Origin: an uncultured Porphyromonadaceae bacterium
Lineage (GTDB): Bacteria > Bacteroidota > Bacteroidia > Bacteroidales > Muribaculaceae
DNA length: 64,000 nt
NCBI GenBank assembly: GCA_937989585.1
Contig: CALKRW010000048.1
Span: forward strand, 1 to 64,000
Direction: 5' to 3'
A model generated the notes under the pieces. It worked only from the letters and a program-made list of their open reading frames with translations, was not told where the DNA came from and ran no database searches. Both the position numbers and the translations under genes were made by a program. This document shows, piece after piece, positions 26,021 through 35,593 of this stretch. Position 1 is the stretch's first letter. Each line of letters opens with the position of its first letter.

Positions 26021-26655
26021 CCCTCACCTCCTTTCTTGCCGGTTGTCTCATTGATTTTACCGGTCTTAAGCGAATGACGGAGAACGAGCCAGCCACAGAT
26101 TCCACCAAGAATTATCCAAAGAATTGGGTTGGAGACAACTGGCCATTTCGAATATATGAGGAGTGCAACGGCTGTCGGAATCCAGACTGTTTTCCAATTT
26201 AGTCTCGCAGTCTTGGCGGCTGAGATTACGGGGGCTATAATAAGAGCCACCACGGCAGGTCGTATGCCCTTGAATATGTTCGCCAGTACAGGATTGTTAT
26301 TAATCAGGTCCGGTGTAAGGAAAATGGCGATAACAAGAATCATCAGAAAGGATGGCATGATAGTTCCGAGAACCGCAACTATACTTCCGACTCGTCCACG
26401 GAGTCTGTCTCCGACGGCAACAGAGATATTTGCAGCAAGGATACCGGGCAGAGACTGCGCGAGAGCAAGCAGATCAATAAATTCCTCATGATCTATCCAC
26501 CGGTACTTGTCCACAACCTCGCGCTCGATAAGGGAGATCATAGCCCAGCCGCCTCCAAAAGTGAAGGCACCTATTTTTGCGAAAACGCCGAAAATTGACC
26601 AGAGACTAACCTCGTGGCCCATAGGCTTTACATCATCAGAATTGTTGTAAGACAT
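26017..26655 (-). CDS. Chromate transporter (CHR) half, first gene
   Basis: 212 residues with the same motif set as its partner (FAKIGAFTFGGGWAMISLIEREVVD, then LAQSLPGILAANISVAVG) and multiple membrane helices, plus a soluble Lys/Gly-rich C-terminal tail. The 4-nt overlap with the second half points to coupled translation and a two-protein transporter. Substrate is inferred from the family only. Confidence 0.88.
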   Translation of the reverse strand: MSYNNSDDVKPMGHEVSLWSIFGVFAKIGAFTFGGGWAMISLIEREVVDKYRWIDHEEFIDLLALAQSLPGILAANISVAVGDRLRGRVGSIVAVLGTIMPSFLMILVIAIFLTPDLINNNPVLANIFKGIRPAVVALIIAPVISAAKTARLNWKTVWIPTAVALLIYSKWPVVSNPILWIILGGICGWLVLRHSLKTGKINETTGKKGGEG

Positions 26656-26753
26656 TATACATTTACCTAAACAGGTTGCAAAATTAGTGTTTTTCTATCT
26701 TACAAACAAAAGAAAATAAGAGTGAGGTCAACAAAATATGCCGAGATGAAAAC

Positions 26754-26792
26754 GGCAGGGTATAAACACTCCAGAGATGTTTATATCCTGCC
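26754..26792 (-). terminator. Strong hairpin downstream of DUF4301 gene
   Basis: GGCAGG and TATAAACA pair with TGTTTATA and CCTGCC around a 9-nt loop, with one bulge. On the minus strand a GTTTTC run follows, so it fits termination of the DUF4301 transcript. The rest of 26656-26832 shows nothing else. Confidence 0.6.
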
Positions 26793-26832
26793 TTATTAAC
26801 TTGTCTCTGAATATAATGGAGAGACGGAGGAT

Positions 26833-28359
26833 TTAGAGTTGGTGCGCGGGACGAAGTAGATCGTTTACGACCTTGACCGGGTTAAAAGTAGATGATGGTA
26901 CTTCAACAAAAACAGTTGACCAGTCGCTCATAGCACCGTTCCACAGGCCGGGAAGTTCGAGTGCCTTGAGTTCACGTCCTTCATAAGACTTGGAAGAAAT
27001 GAAGCCTGTGGCAGGGTCAACATATTTGCGAAGGTCGTAATGTCTGCCAGAAGGATCCTTGACATAGCATACAAGGTCAACAGGATTGAAGTGTGTTGCG
27101 TTGTTTAGCATCTCAACATTCTCTGGCCTGGACATGTCTATCTGGGATGACTCAAGAATCTGAGGAGAAGATGTACCGTCGGGGTTGTATGCGATGAAAG
27201 GACCACCGCCGGGTTCTCCCTCGTTGCGTACCATGCCGCAGACACGGAGGGGGCGGTCAAGTTTGGCGCGAATGAATCCGGCAAGATCTTCATCACTGAG
27301 GTTCTTGAGTTCATCGTAGCGGGTGTTTAGCGTGTCGTGCAGGAATAGAATCATGCGTCGCAGGTCTTCTATCTTATAGTTTCCGCTGTCGAGCATAGCA
27401 ATGGAGGATTCTATCTGGTCATGGACTGTGATGAGGACACCGGCAAGGATTTTCTTGAATTTGATAGTGGATTCACGGTGCTGATCGGGAACGACGTTGT
27501 CAATGTTCTTTATGAAAACGACAGATGAGTCAATATCATTCAGATTCTCGATCAGAGCGCCGTGACCGCCCGGACGGAAAACAAGATGGCCTTTCGAATC
27601 ACGGAAGTAATCATTGTCCTGGCTCGCTGCAACCGTGTCGGTAGATGGTTTTTGCTCGGAAAGAGAGATGTCGTAATGTACTCCATATTCTTTCTCCATC
27701 GCGGGACGCACCTGTTCGATTTTTTTGTTGAAGAGTTCTCGGTGTGCGGCAGAGACGGTGAAGTGAAGGTTTACATTCCCATTGGTTGCAGCGGTCTGGG
27801 CGCCTTCGGCCATCTGTTCCTCAAGGGGAGTGCGGACGCGTCCGTCGGCATATCGGTGAAACGAGAGCAGCCCCTTGGGCAACTGGCCGTAATTAAGGCC
27901 TTCGGGATTGACGATGCCGGCAACTATTTCCTTGTAGCGGCCCTGCTGCTTCATGGCTTCGGCATCAAGGCCATGGAGTTCCTTGAGTTTTTCGTCCAGT
28001 TCCTGTGCGAATGGGAATTCAGGAAGACGCTCTATTAGTTGTGCGACCGGACTGCCGGGTTCGGGTGTGTTCTCGGTGCCATTTACAAAGGCGAAAAGGG
28101 CCTTGAACATACGCGAGGCGGCTCCAGAAGCGGGGACGAACTTAAAGACTTTGCCGCCGTCATCAAGGTATTTTTGCCAGCGGTAGAGGGCGTTAGTCTC
28201 TTCGGCATGGTTCAGACGGAGTATTCCGGCGGGAACATTCGCCGATGCCTTGAGGCGAAGGAACGGAAAACCGTTGCGAAAACGATCGAGTTGCTGATTG
28301 AGTTGGGCTTCAGTGATTCCACGTGAGGCCAGTGTTTTAAGGTCTTCGGGGGTTAGCAT
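26833..28359 (-). CDS. DUF4301 family protein
   Basis: 508 residues. The opening LTPEDLKTLASRGITEAQLNQQL and the segment FVPASGAASRMFKALFAFVNG match DUF4301 as I know it, together with FRPGGHGALIENLNDID. The GxGGHGAL-type loops recall nucleotidyltransferase-like folds, but no function is established. Cytosolic; no signal peptide or membrane helix. Followed by a strong hairpin. Confidence 0.8.
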   Translation of the reverse strand: MLTPEDLKTLASRGITEAQLNQQLDRFRNGFPFLRLKASANVPAGILRLNHAEETNALYRWQKYLDDGGKVFKFVPASGAASRMFKALFAFVNGTENTPEPGSPVAQLIERLPEFPFAQELDEKLKELHGLDAEAMKQQGRYKEIVAGIVNPEGLNYGQLPKGLLSFHRYADGRVRTPLEEQMAEGAQTAATNGNVNLHFTVSAAHRELFNKKIEQVRPAMEKEYGVHYDISLSEQKPSTDTVAASQDNDYFRDSKGHLVFRPGGHGALIENLNDIDSSVVFIKNIDNVVPDQHRESTIKFKKILAGVLITVHDQIESSIAMLDSGNYKIEDLRRMILFLHDTLNTRYDELKNLSDEDLAGFIRAKLDRPLRVCGMVRNEGEPGGGPFIAYNPDGTSSPQILESSQIDMSRPENVEMLNNATHFNPVDLVCYVKDPSGRHYDLRKYVDPATGFISSKSYEGRELKALELPGLWNGAMSDWSTVFVEVPSSTFNPVKVVNDLLRPAHQL

Positions 28360-28428
28360 TTCGGTAATTGGATTATATTATTGTATTTCAAGATATTTCA
28401 TGGTAAAGAACTAACTCGATATAAGAAG

Positions 28429-30501
28429 TCATTGGAAATTATTATATCGCTTGAGAAGATTGTACGCGGCAACAACACCGTATTCACCGGCTTTAGAGAG
28501 ATCGCCAACACCTTCACGGCGCTTGCCCATTTTCAGACGGGCATATCCCCTGTTGTAATAAGCCTCGCCAAAGGTAGGCTTGAGTTCAATCGCCTTGGAA
28601 TAAGCATGTTCGGCGCCCTCGAAATCACCAAGTAATATAAGGACGTTGCCTTTGTTGTAAAGAGCATACGGATTGAGTGGGGAGAGTCTGATAGCCTCGT
28701 CTAAATCAGAGAGAATCAGTTCAGAATTCGCGCGTCCCAGCCCCTGGGATGTAAAGTGGTCGGAACTCGGTGATTGCCTGTCAGGCAGAGCCCCGGTCGG
28801 TGACTGATTGTTCATGTTGATGCGGACCTGGGCACGAAGCATGTATGCGGGAGCAAACTCAGGGTTGAGCGAGATGGCACGGTCAAGGTCGGCTAGCGCG
28901 GCGGAATAGTTACGCAGGGTAAGGAAATCGAGCGCACGGCCAATATAGTCCACGGCACGCGGCTTGTGAGTAGAAAGGTATGAATTGTAGTCGGCGATTG
29001 ACTGGAAATGGCGGTCAATCAGATCCTGGTCGGTAATCTGAGGCACGCGCGTTGTGACAACGACCACAAATCGAAGGACACGCGCGGAATTAAGGTCGCC
29101 GACTTCCTTGATGAAATATGTGTCAGGATTAAGTTCTGTGGGGGAGGAATAGTAGGCCAGTTCCACGATAGGCTCAATCTCGATATTGACGTTCCTGTCC
29201 TGAATACGGCCTCGGATATCGGAGTTGTTGTATTCCTCGCGCATGTCGGTGTTGTCTTTTACAGTAAGAAGTGAAGCAAATTCACGTCTTGCAGCCTCGT
29301 CCTCGCTGACAGGCTTGTCGGCGGCAGGGTCGGCTACCTTCCCGTCTGCATCAGGACGCAGGGAGTGGCTTATGCGATTGGCTCTGGCATAGTCGGCGTT
29401 GGCAGCGGAGATATTTCCGGCACGGCGGTTGAAGTCGCTACGCATATAATAACCCGTCGGGAAATCCGGATATGCGGCAATGACATGGTTGACATCGGCG
29501 ATGGCTTCGGCGAACTGACGCTTGTTGGCCAGGATGCGCGAACGGCAATAGCGGGCGCGTATATCATCGGGGTCCAATTGAATCACACGATTGAAATCCT
29601 CTAAAGCCCGGTCGTTGGCGTTGACTTCGGCATTGAGCAGTCCGCGGTTGAATAAAGCCATCTTGTTGTAGGGCTCAAGCTGTAGGGCGTGATCGTAGTC
29701 AGCCATTGCGGAAAAATAGTCATCGAGGGAATACTCCATGTAGGCTCGGTTAATGTAGAGACCTGCGGAACGCGGATGCAGTTTCAGTGCGGCGTCAATG
29801 TCGGAGATAGCCTCCTTGTAATAGGCTTTGCCTTTTTGCGCAAGAAGGTCGGCACGCATGGCGTAAGCATTAAATGACTTGTCGTTAAGACGTAATGTCT
29901 CGTTCACATCGTTCAGGGCGGCGACAGTATCCTTGCGGGCGAGATTCAGTCGGGCGCGTCCGAGCCTGGCATTCTCAAAAGATGGAAATAGTGTCAGAAT
30001 CTGTGTGAAAGTCGAATCGGCGCCATCGAAATCCTCAACCGTAGTCTGCGCCATGGCCTTGTTGAAGAGAATCTGACGATTGCGCGGCAGAAGTTTGAGC
30101 GCGTGATTGTAATCACCTATAGCCAGACTATCCTTACCCAGGTTCTGACGGGCGACACCGCGTACCTCCCACGCATCGGTGATGAAAGGGTTGCGCTCGA
30201 TGGCAGCAGAGGCATCGGCCTCAGCCCCCGCGAAATCTTCGAGATTGATTTTGGCGATAGCACGGTAGAGATATGGCTCGGCAAGATAAGGCTTGGCCTG
30301 AATAGCCTGGTTGAAATACCAGATGGACAATACATAGTCATCGAAATACCAGACATTCCTACCGATATTGACAGCCTGATCGGTACTTATCTGAGCCTTT
30401 GCGAACGGAGAGGAAGTAATGATCAGAAAGAGTACCGCAAATATGCGTAATATATGGTAATGTAAAAAATATGGGATGGACAAAAATCGGTTCATGAACA
30501 T
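28429..30501 (-). CDS. Exported tetratricopeptide-repeat protein
   Basis: 690 residues: a signal peptide (cut near FAKA-Q at about 36), then two blocks of TPRs of the A-x-x-D-x-x-x-A-I-x-L-x-P type. Clear repeats are DYNHALKLLPRNRQILFNKA, DYDHALQLEPYNKMALFNRG and DFNRVIQLDPDDIRARYCRS. A non-repeat spacer of about 120 residues follows (from about 390), then further repeats ending in KAIELKPTFGEAYYNRGYAR. Likely a periplasmic scaffold; partner unknown. It has a textbook promoter in the divergent gap with ndh. Confidence 0.8.
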   Translation of the reverse strand: MFMNRFLSIPYFLHYHILRIFAVLFLIITSSPFAKAQISTDQAVNIGRNVWYFDDYVLSIWYFNQAIQAKPYLAEPYLYRAIAKINLEDFAGAEADASAAIERNPFITDAWEVRGVARQNLGKDSLAIGDYNHALKLLPRNRQILFNKAMAQTTVEDFDGADSTFTQILTLFPSFENARLGRARLNLARKDTVAALNDVNETLRLNDKSFNAYAMRADLLAQKGKAYYKEAISDIDAALKLHPRSAGLYINRAYMEYSLDDYFSAMADYDHALQLEPYNKMALFNRGLLNAEVNANDRALEDFNRVIQLDPDDIRARYCRSRILANKRQFAEAIADVNHVIAAYPDFPTGYYMRSDFNRRAGNISAANADYARANRISHSLRPDADGKVADPAADKPVSEDEAARREFASLLTVKDNTDMREEYNNSDIRGRIQDRNVNIEIEPIVELAYYSSPTELNPDTYFIKEVGDLNSARVLRFVVVVTTRVPQITDQDLIDRHFQSIADYNSYLSTHKPRAVDYIGRALDFLTLRNYSAALADLDRAISLNPEFAPAYMLRAQVRINMNNQSPTGALPDRQSPSSDHFTSQGLGRANSELILSDLDEAIRLSPLNPYALYNKGNVLILLGDFEGAEHAYSKAIELKPTFGEAYYNRGYARLKMGKRREGVGDLSKAGEYGVVAAYNLLKRYNNFQ

Positions 30502-30529
30502 AATGGCGCGGATTGCGCGCTGTTGAGTG

Positions 30530-30561
30530 CAAATATAGCAATTATTCGCAAGTCAGCCAAA
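30530..30561 (-). promoter_or_regulatory. Promoter of the TPR gene
   Basis: Minus-strand TTTG (30561-30558), 20-nt spacer, TATATTTG (30537-30530): an exact match to the Bacteroidetes consensus, 29 nt upstream of the ATG at 30501. Confidence 0.75.
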
Positions 30562-30644
30562 ACTAATGCCGGGACATTTTGTTCTTAAATGAAAAGGTAT
30601 GCTTAACCCTTTGCCATATAAGCAAATGTTGTGATATTTAAATT

Positions 30645-31946
30645 ATGAAGACAGATATAACCACGGAAACAAAGAAACGCCTGGTAATCATAGGTGGTGG
30701 CTTCGCCGGGCTGAATTTTCTTAAAAAAATAGATACAAAGAAGTGGGACGTGACACTGATTGACAGAAACAACTACCACAGTTTTCCTCCTCTCTTCTAT
30801 CAGGTGGCATCGGCAGGACTTGATCCGGCATCCATCAGTTTCCCACTGCGTCGTGAACTTCGCAGAAAGAAGATGCGCGGTGTACGCTATCATATGGGCA
30901 ACGTAAAAACCATAAACACCGTAGAGAAACATGTCATCACCCAATATGAGACAATTCCTTACGACGAACTGGTAATTGCAGCCGGGACAACAAACAACTT
31001 TTTTGGCAACAAAGAACTCGACAAACACGTATACACACTTAAGTCAACAGATCAGGCTATCCGTTGCCGCAACGACATACTTGACAGGCTGGAACGGGCC
31101 GCAATATGCAAGGATCCCGACCAAAAGCGTAAACTTTTGTCATTCAGTATTATTGGTGGCGGCCCGACCGGTGTGGAAATAGCCGGAGCACTTGGCGAGA
31201 TGAAACGCTATATCCTCAAGCGTGAGTATCCGAACATATCGTCAGACGATGTGTCCGTGACACTGATTGAAGGCACAGACAAATTGCTCCGGACGATGTC
31301 CGAACAATCTTCAAGACAGGCCATGGAATATATGGGACACCTTATGGTGAACGTGAAACTAGGCAAATTGATGAAAAGTTATGAGGACAACTTGATTACA
31401 TTTGCTGACGGAGAGACACTTTACAGTGAAATGCTTATTTGGACAGCCGGTGTCACTGCGGAACCTTTCACGTTCGCAGGTAAAGGACCCGAATTTGGTC
31501 CCGGTCACCGTATCATGGTCGACGAATTCAACAGAGTACAGGGTCTTGAGAACGTCTATTCGATTGGTGACATATGTATCCATATGGATGATGCTTATCC
31601 TCACGGTTGTCCTCAACTGGCCCAACCGGCAATACAGCAGGGTAAGACTCTTGCATACAATCTTAATAGGAATGAATTTGTAAAAGCCTTCAAGTATAAG
31701 GACAAAGGCTCTATGGCTACAGTCGGTCGCAACCGTGCTGTAGTCGACCTGAAACATGTACACATGTATGGCCGACCCGCATGGTTCACATGGCTTTTCG
31801 TACACCTGATGTCGCTGATCGGTCTGCGTAACAAGATATCGGTGTTCATAACATGGGTATGGTCATATTTCACATACTCTTCCTCGACGCGTCTTCTACT
31901 GCATCCCACACGCTATCCCCTGCGATCGCGGTGGGGAGAACATTGA
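30645..31946 (+). CDS. ndh: Type II NADH dehydrogenase
   Basis: A 433-residue FAD enzyme that passes electrons from NADH to quinone without pumping protons. FAD-binding GGGFAGL (about 17-23), the FPPLFYQVASAGLDP segment typical of NDH-2, NADH-binding IIGGGPTGVEIAGAL, then TAGV and YSIGD. C-terminal amphipathic or hydrophobic helices (WFTWLFVHLMSLIGLRNKISV) would attach it to the inner membrane. Next gene in the same direction after 82 nt is the LolC/E-type permease. Confidence 0.88.
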   Translation: MKTDITTETKKRLVIIGGGFAGLNFLKKIDTKKWDVTLIDRNNYHSFPPLFYQVASAGLDPASISFPLRRELRRKKMRGVRYHMGNVKTINTVEKHVITQYETIPYDELVIAAGTTNNFFGNKELDKHVYTLKSTDQAIRCRNDILDRLERAAICKDPDQKRKLLSFSIIGGGPTGVEIAGALGEMKRYILKREYPNISSDDVSVTLIEGTDKLLRTMSEQSSRQAMEYMGHLMVNVKLGKLMKSYEDNLITFADGETLYSEMLIWTAGVTAEPFTFAGKGPEFGPGHRIMVDEFNRVQGLENVYSIGDICIHMDDAYPHGCPQLAQPAIQQGKTLAYNLNRNEFVKAFKYKDKGSMATVGRNRAVVDLKHVHMYGRPAWFTWLFVHLMSLIGLRNKISVFITWVWSYFTYSSSTRLLLHPTRYPLRSRWGEH

Positions 31947-31985
31947 AAAGATGTCCCGAAAAGGCCCCAATCCATAAAAAAGTTG

Positions 31986-31993
31986 TAATTTTG
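31986..31993 (+). promoter_or_regulatory. -7 element for the LolC/E-type gene
   Basis: TAATTTTG matches TAnnTTTG, 35 nt before the ATG at 32029. No -33 TTTG at the expected distance. Confidence 0.35.
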
Positions 31994-32028
31994 GGGTCTG
32001 GAATCCGGTTTTTCCCGGAGAATCAACG

Positions 32029-33285
32029 ATGAGAAACAGTTTGAAGTTCGAATGCTGGATGGCCGCCAGGCTCGGCACCGGCAAAGCGCGTATCGGAGCG
32101 GTCATTGCTGTTGCGGGCGTTGCCTGCGCTCTTGCTGTAATGCTTCTGACATGGGGCATCTCACGCGGATTCAATACGCGGATCAAAGAGAAACTGATGG
32201 GATTTGAGCCGGAAATCAGTATCTCCGCTCCGTACAGTTATGTTTCGGGGAATTCCGGCGAATTCGTGACTTATTCGCCGGAAATCGATAGCATCGTCAA
32301 GGCGATAGTTCCTTCGGCAAATGCAGTTGTGTCCATGCGCCAGCCGGCTATAATCAAGACTGACACTGACTTCGAGGCTGTTGTTATGTGCGGATTTGGA
32401 TCAGGGCGCGACCGCTCTTTTGAAAAAGGGAATATAGTCGAAGGTAGATTCCCCGACTATACTACTGAAGACGGCGATACTACGATTGTCATGTCACGGA
32501 GAATAGCCGGAAGGCTCGGCCTTAATGTCGGAGACAGGGTAACAACGTGCTATTTCATAAATGATGCCATTCGCTCCCGGCGTTACACCCTTGTTGGCAT
32601 ATATGAATCCGGCTTCGGTGAATTCGACGCCACTGTCGCATACGGCAGTCTGAAAGGTCTTCAGCGTCTGAATCGCGTTGATTCGCTGACCGGCACCTCG
32701 ATTGAACTGAAAGGCACAAGTGTTGCTTTAGACTCTCTGCCAAATGTGGCAAAAAGAATACAGGAAGCATTGGTGAAGAAAGCCTATTCGACATACCGGG
32801 GTGAAGTCGAGGTCGTAGACAACCTTGCCAACTCGTCATCGACGCATCTCAACTGGCTTGACCTGATTGAAACCAATGTCTGGGTCATATTTATAATAAT
32901 GTGTATTGTCGCGTCACTGACTATGGTATCTTCGCTGTTCATAATAGTTCTCGACCGCATACCTACCATCGGGCTTATGCGCGCAATGGGCGCCGACAAA
33001 CCCAAGGTCCGCAACATCTTTATGTTTATAGCCATGAGGCTCGTCCTTTTTGGCGTAGTCATCGGCGATATGCTTGCATTGGGGTTCGGATGGCTGCAAG
33101 AACGATTCGGAATCATCCGTCTTGACGCTGACATGTATTATCTCGACCGCGTGTATGTGGAGTTCGACTGGCTTGCGATAATACTGATCAATATCGGCGT
33201 CCTCATGCTTGCCTGGATAACACTGATTATCCCCGCTCACGTAGCGTCCTCTGTCTCACCCGCCAAGACAATACGGTACGAATAA
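32029..33285 (+). CDS. FtsX-like permease, LolC/LolE type
   Basis: 418 residues. One N-terminal helix (about 17-40), a periplasmic domain of about 230 residues, and three C-terminal helices forming the FtsX domain (from VWVIFIIMCIVASLTMVSSL). This is the topology of LolC/E lipoprotein-releasing permeases (FAIYS-type start replaced here by NSLKFECWMAARLG). No LolD ATPase gene is adjacent; ATPase partners are often encoded elsewhere in Bacteroidetes. Followed by a palindromic terminator. Confidence 0.82.
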   Translation: MRNSLKFECWMAARLGTGKARIGAVIAVAGVACALAVMLLTWGISRGFNTRIKEKLMGFEPEISISAPYSYVSGNSGEFVTYSPEIDSIVKAIVPSANAVVSMRQPAIIKTDTDFEAVVMCGFGSGRDRSFEKGNIVEGRFPDYTTEDGDTTIVMSRRIAGRLGLNVGDRVTTCYFINDAIRSRRYTLVGIYESGFGEFDATVAYGSLKGLQRLNRVDSLTGTSIELKGTSVALDSLPNVAKRIQEALVKKAYSTYRGEVEVVDNLANSSSTHLNWLDLIETNVWVIFIIMCIVASLTMVSSLFIIVLDRIPTIGLMRAMGADKPKVRNIFMFIAMRLVLFGVVIGDMLALGFGWLQERFGIIRLDADMYYLDRVYVEFDWLAIILINIGVLMLAWITLIIPAHVASSVSPAKTIRYE

Positions 33286-33402
33286 AATTAGAAATCACAC
33301 TGAAAAAATTGCCCTTTTTACATTGGATCATTGTAAACTGCCCAGGTTGCGTCAGAAAGGAACTGGCATAAAATAATACCGGAATTCTGAAACATTAGTT
33401 CG

Positions 33403-33430
33403 GTCTCAACATATGTTGAGACATTTTTTG
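33403..33430 (+). terminator. Terminator after the LolC/E-type gene
   Basis: Perfect 20-nt palindrome GTCTCAACATATGTTGAGAC (33403-33422) followed by ATTTTTTG. The remaining AT-rich gap up to the tRNA holds only a 19-codon ORF and the tRNA promoter. Confidence 0.7.
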
Positions 33431-33604
33431 TTTTTTATACATACCTTTGCCCACACCAAAAGATATGCCTATCACATTGTCATATGTATTTCAGGAATAA
33501 TTTTTCTCATAAATTGTTGATCAAGGCCAATGACAGCAAACAGGTGTCTTATATTTTGCATAGTTTTTTAGTGAACACAACCTTAAACCAGATTATAAAA
33601 TAAA

Positions 33605-33664
33605 ATGAAAAGTATATTTACATTCATAATCATGTGTCTTTTAGTTATCGCCTTATTAGCATAG
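33605..33664 (+). CDS. Possible 19-residue hydrophobic peptide
   Basis: ATG-AAA start and TAG stop give MKSIFTFIIMCLLVIALLA: two lysine-side residues, then an unbroken hydrophobic helix. It could be a tiny membrane protein or a type I toxin-like peptide. No convincing ribosome site is seen, which is usual in Bacteroidetes. It may equally be chance in AT-rich DNA. Confidence 0.25.
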   Translation: MKSIFTFIIMCLLVIALLA

Positions 33665-33753
33665 ATTAGATGATTTAGATAATTTATTACAACGACACAG
33701 AAACATTATTTTGACCGTCCGACTGAAAAAAATCAAGAAAAAGTAAAAAAATA

Positions 33754-33785
33754 TTTGGGCGTTTCAAAAAATAGGTTTAACTTTG
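33754..33785 (+). promoter_or_regulatory. Promoter of tRNA-Arg
   Basis: TTTG (33754-33757), 20-nt spacer, TAACTTTG (33778-33785): exact Bacteroidetes consensus, 22 nt before the tRNA. Confidence 0.8.
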
Positions 33786-33807
33786 CACTCGCAAAGCAAA
33801 AAACAAT

Positions 33808-33881
33808 GGCTCGTTAGCTCAACTGAATAGAGCATCTGACTACGGATCAGAAGGTTATAGGTTTGAATCCTATACGAGTCA
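33808..33881 (+). tRNA. tRNA-Arg (anticodon ACG)
   Basis: Folds as a cloverleaf: acceptor GGCTCGT/ACGAGTC (one G-T pair), D arm with TAGCTC...GAGC, anticodon stem TCTGA/TCAGA with loop CTACGGA (anticodon ACG), and T arm TATAGG-TTTGAAT-CCTATA. Discriminator base A; the CCA end is not encoded. A34 would be deaminated to inosine to read CGN codons. Confidence 0.93.
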
Positions 33882-33889
33882 CTCTCAAA

Positions 33890-33922
33890 AGAGACGTCCG
33901 AACACACGGCGTCTCTTTTTTA
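33890..33922 (+). terminator. Terminator of tRNA-Arg
   Basis: AGAGACG pairs with CGTCTCT (33890-33896 with 33910-33916), followed by a run of T. Confidence 0.8.
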
Positions 33923-33989
33923 TTCCTTATTCCGCAGACGTTTAAAAATTTTTGTAAGACTGACGGCCGAAATGTAACAACATTTTTTG

Positions 33990-33997
33990 TAATTTTG
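33990..33997 (+). promoter_or_regulatory. -7 element for nnr
   Basis: TAATTTTG matches TAnnTTTG, 22 nt before the ATG at 34020. The -33 site is not evident. Confidence 0.4.
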
Positions 33998-34019
33998 TGT
34001 TTCAATCAACAGAAGACAA

Positions 34020-35552
34020 ATGAAAATATTTTCAAGCAAAGATATAGACGAAATTGAGAAGTACACCATCGAACAAGAGGGTGTGACTTCGATTGAACTG
34101 ATTGAGCGTGCAGCCGAAGAAATCGCCAACGAGGTGTACGAACACTGGCGTCCTAATGTGCGCCTTCTCGTATTCGCCGGATGGGGCAACAATGGCGCGG
34201 ATGCCCTTGAGACGGCCCGACTGCTGGCTGACCGTGGCTTTACCCCCGAGGTTTACCTTTTCAACATCGGCGGCAACCGTCTCAGCAAGGAGTGTTCGAT
34301 AATGCGCGACCGCCTGCTGAAGTCAGGAGCCAATATCAGTTTCCTTGAAATTACGGGAAAGGAGCGTTTCGAGTGGCCTGAGCCCGAGGCTTCCGACCTC
34401 ATAATCGACGGCATCTTCGGCCGCGGTCTTGATCGTCCCCTGCCAGTCTCACTCCAGATGCTTGTCCACAACATCAATGATTCGGGAGCGACCGTTGTGT
34501 CCATTGACGTTCCGACGGGTCTTTTCAGCGAATGGAATGACAAGATTCCGCGTCAGAACATGGTGCATGCCTCGCTTACCCTGGCGATAGGATTCCCTCA
34601 TCTTGCGTTTTTTATAGCCGACAATGCTGAAGTCGTAGGACGATGGAAGGTCATTAATATCGGGCTCAACAAGCAGGCGGTGAAGAACGCCCCCCTGACC
34701 TGGTTCCTTGTTAACGAAAACGACACACTCCGGTTCCTTGCTCCACGCCATGAATTCTGTTCTAAGGCGGATTTCGGCCATGCACTGATTGTTGCCGGAA
34801 GTTACGGCATGATCGGAGCGGCTGTTCTAGCTACACTTGGCTGTCTTCGTGCGGGAGCAGGAAAGGTTACGGTACATTCCCCCGGGTGCGGCTTCCAGAC
34901 TCTTCAAAGCCGTGCCATCTCCGCAATGTTCGACGCCGACAGACAGCAGCGCCATATTTCGGAAATTCCTACCGATATACAATACAATGCCATAGCAGTC
35001 GGACCTGGCCTGGGCAAAAACGATGAGACGGTAAAGGCTCTTGAACGTTTCCTGAAGGCCATGTCTGCGGCATCGCGTCCCGTTATACTTGACGCCGACG
35101 CCCTGAATATCATTGCTGAGAACAAGACAATGCTTGACTATCTGCCGGTACTGTCTATACTGACCCCTCACCCCGGCGAGTTTGACCGACTGTTCGGAGA
35201 ACAGAAATCACATGAGACGAGACTAATCAAGGCCATAGAGATTGCACGCTACCATCAGATAATCCTGGTCCTAAAAGGTCGCTACACTGCAATAGTACGT
35301 CCTGACGGAAAGGTATTCTTCAATTCGTCCGGATCGCCTGCAATGGCTACCGGCGGAAGCGGTGATGTGCTGACAGGCATCATCGCCGGATTCATGGCCT
35401 CTGGTCTCAAGCCTGAGATTGCAGCCTTTGTAGGAACATATGTTCACGGTGTGGCAGGCGAACTTGCTGGCGAGGAAAACAGTGACATCGGCGCTACGGC
35501 CGAAGACATTGCCAATAACATTGGCCGGGCTATCAACCACATAGCGAGATAA
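34020..35552 (+). CDS. nnr: Bifunctional NAD(P)H-hydrate epimerase / ADP-dependent dehydratase
   Basis: Repairs hydrated NADH and NADPH. The 510-residue fusion has an N-terminal YjeF_N epimerase domain (about 1-215; VFAGWGNNGADALETARLL and DGIFGRGLDRPL) and a C-terminal ribokinase-like dehydratase domain (about 225-510; ALIVAGSYGMIGAAVLA, LTPHPGEFDRL, VLKGRYTAIV and the ADP-site GSPAMATGGSGDVLTGIIAG). Normal length for the fused form; intact. Confidence 0.93.
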   Translation: MKIFSSKDIDEIEKYTIEQEGVTSIELIERAAEEIANEVYEHWRPNVRLLVFAGWGNNGADALETARLLADRGFTPEVYLFNIGGNRLSKECSIMRDRLLKSGANISFLEITGKERFEWPEPEASDLIIDGIFGRGLDRPLPVSLQMLVHNINDSGATVVSIDVPTGLFSEWNDKIPRQNMVHASLTLAIGFPHLAFFIADNAEVVGRWKVINIGLNKQAVKNAPLTWFLVNENDTLRFLAPRHEFCSKADFGHALIVAGSYGMIGAAVLATLGCLRAGAGKVTVHSPGCGFQTLQSRAISAMFDADRQQRHISEIPTDIQYNAIAVGPGLGKNDETVKALERFLKAMSAASRPVILDADALNIIAENKTMLDYLPVLSILTPHPGEFDRLFGEQKSHETRLIKAIEIARYHQIILVLKGRYTAIVRPDGKVFFNSSGSPAMATGGSGDVLTGIIAGFMASGLKPEIAAFVGTYVHGVAGELAGEENSDIGATAEDIANNIGRAINHIAR

Positions 35553-35593
35553 TTTAAATACATAAACACGTTCTTCACCCTTATACGCTAACG

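Noticed and set aside
30578..30613. Promoter for ndh (TTTG ... TAACCCTTTG)
   Set aside because: The TA and TTTG are separated by four bases instead of two and the spacing is 22 nt; not good enough to list.
33286..33604. Possible mobile element in the AT-rich gap before the tRNA
   Set aside because: No transposase, no terminal inverted repeats and no target duplication seen; only a terminator and the tRNA promoter are supportable. No integrase lies beside the tRNA.
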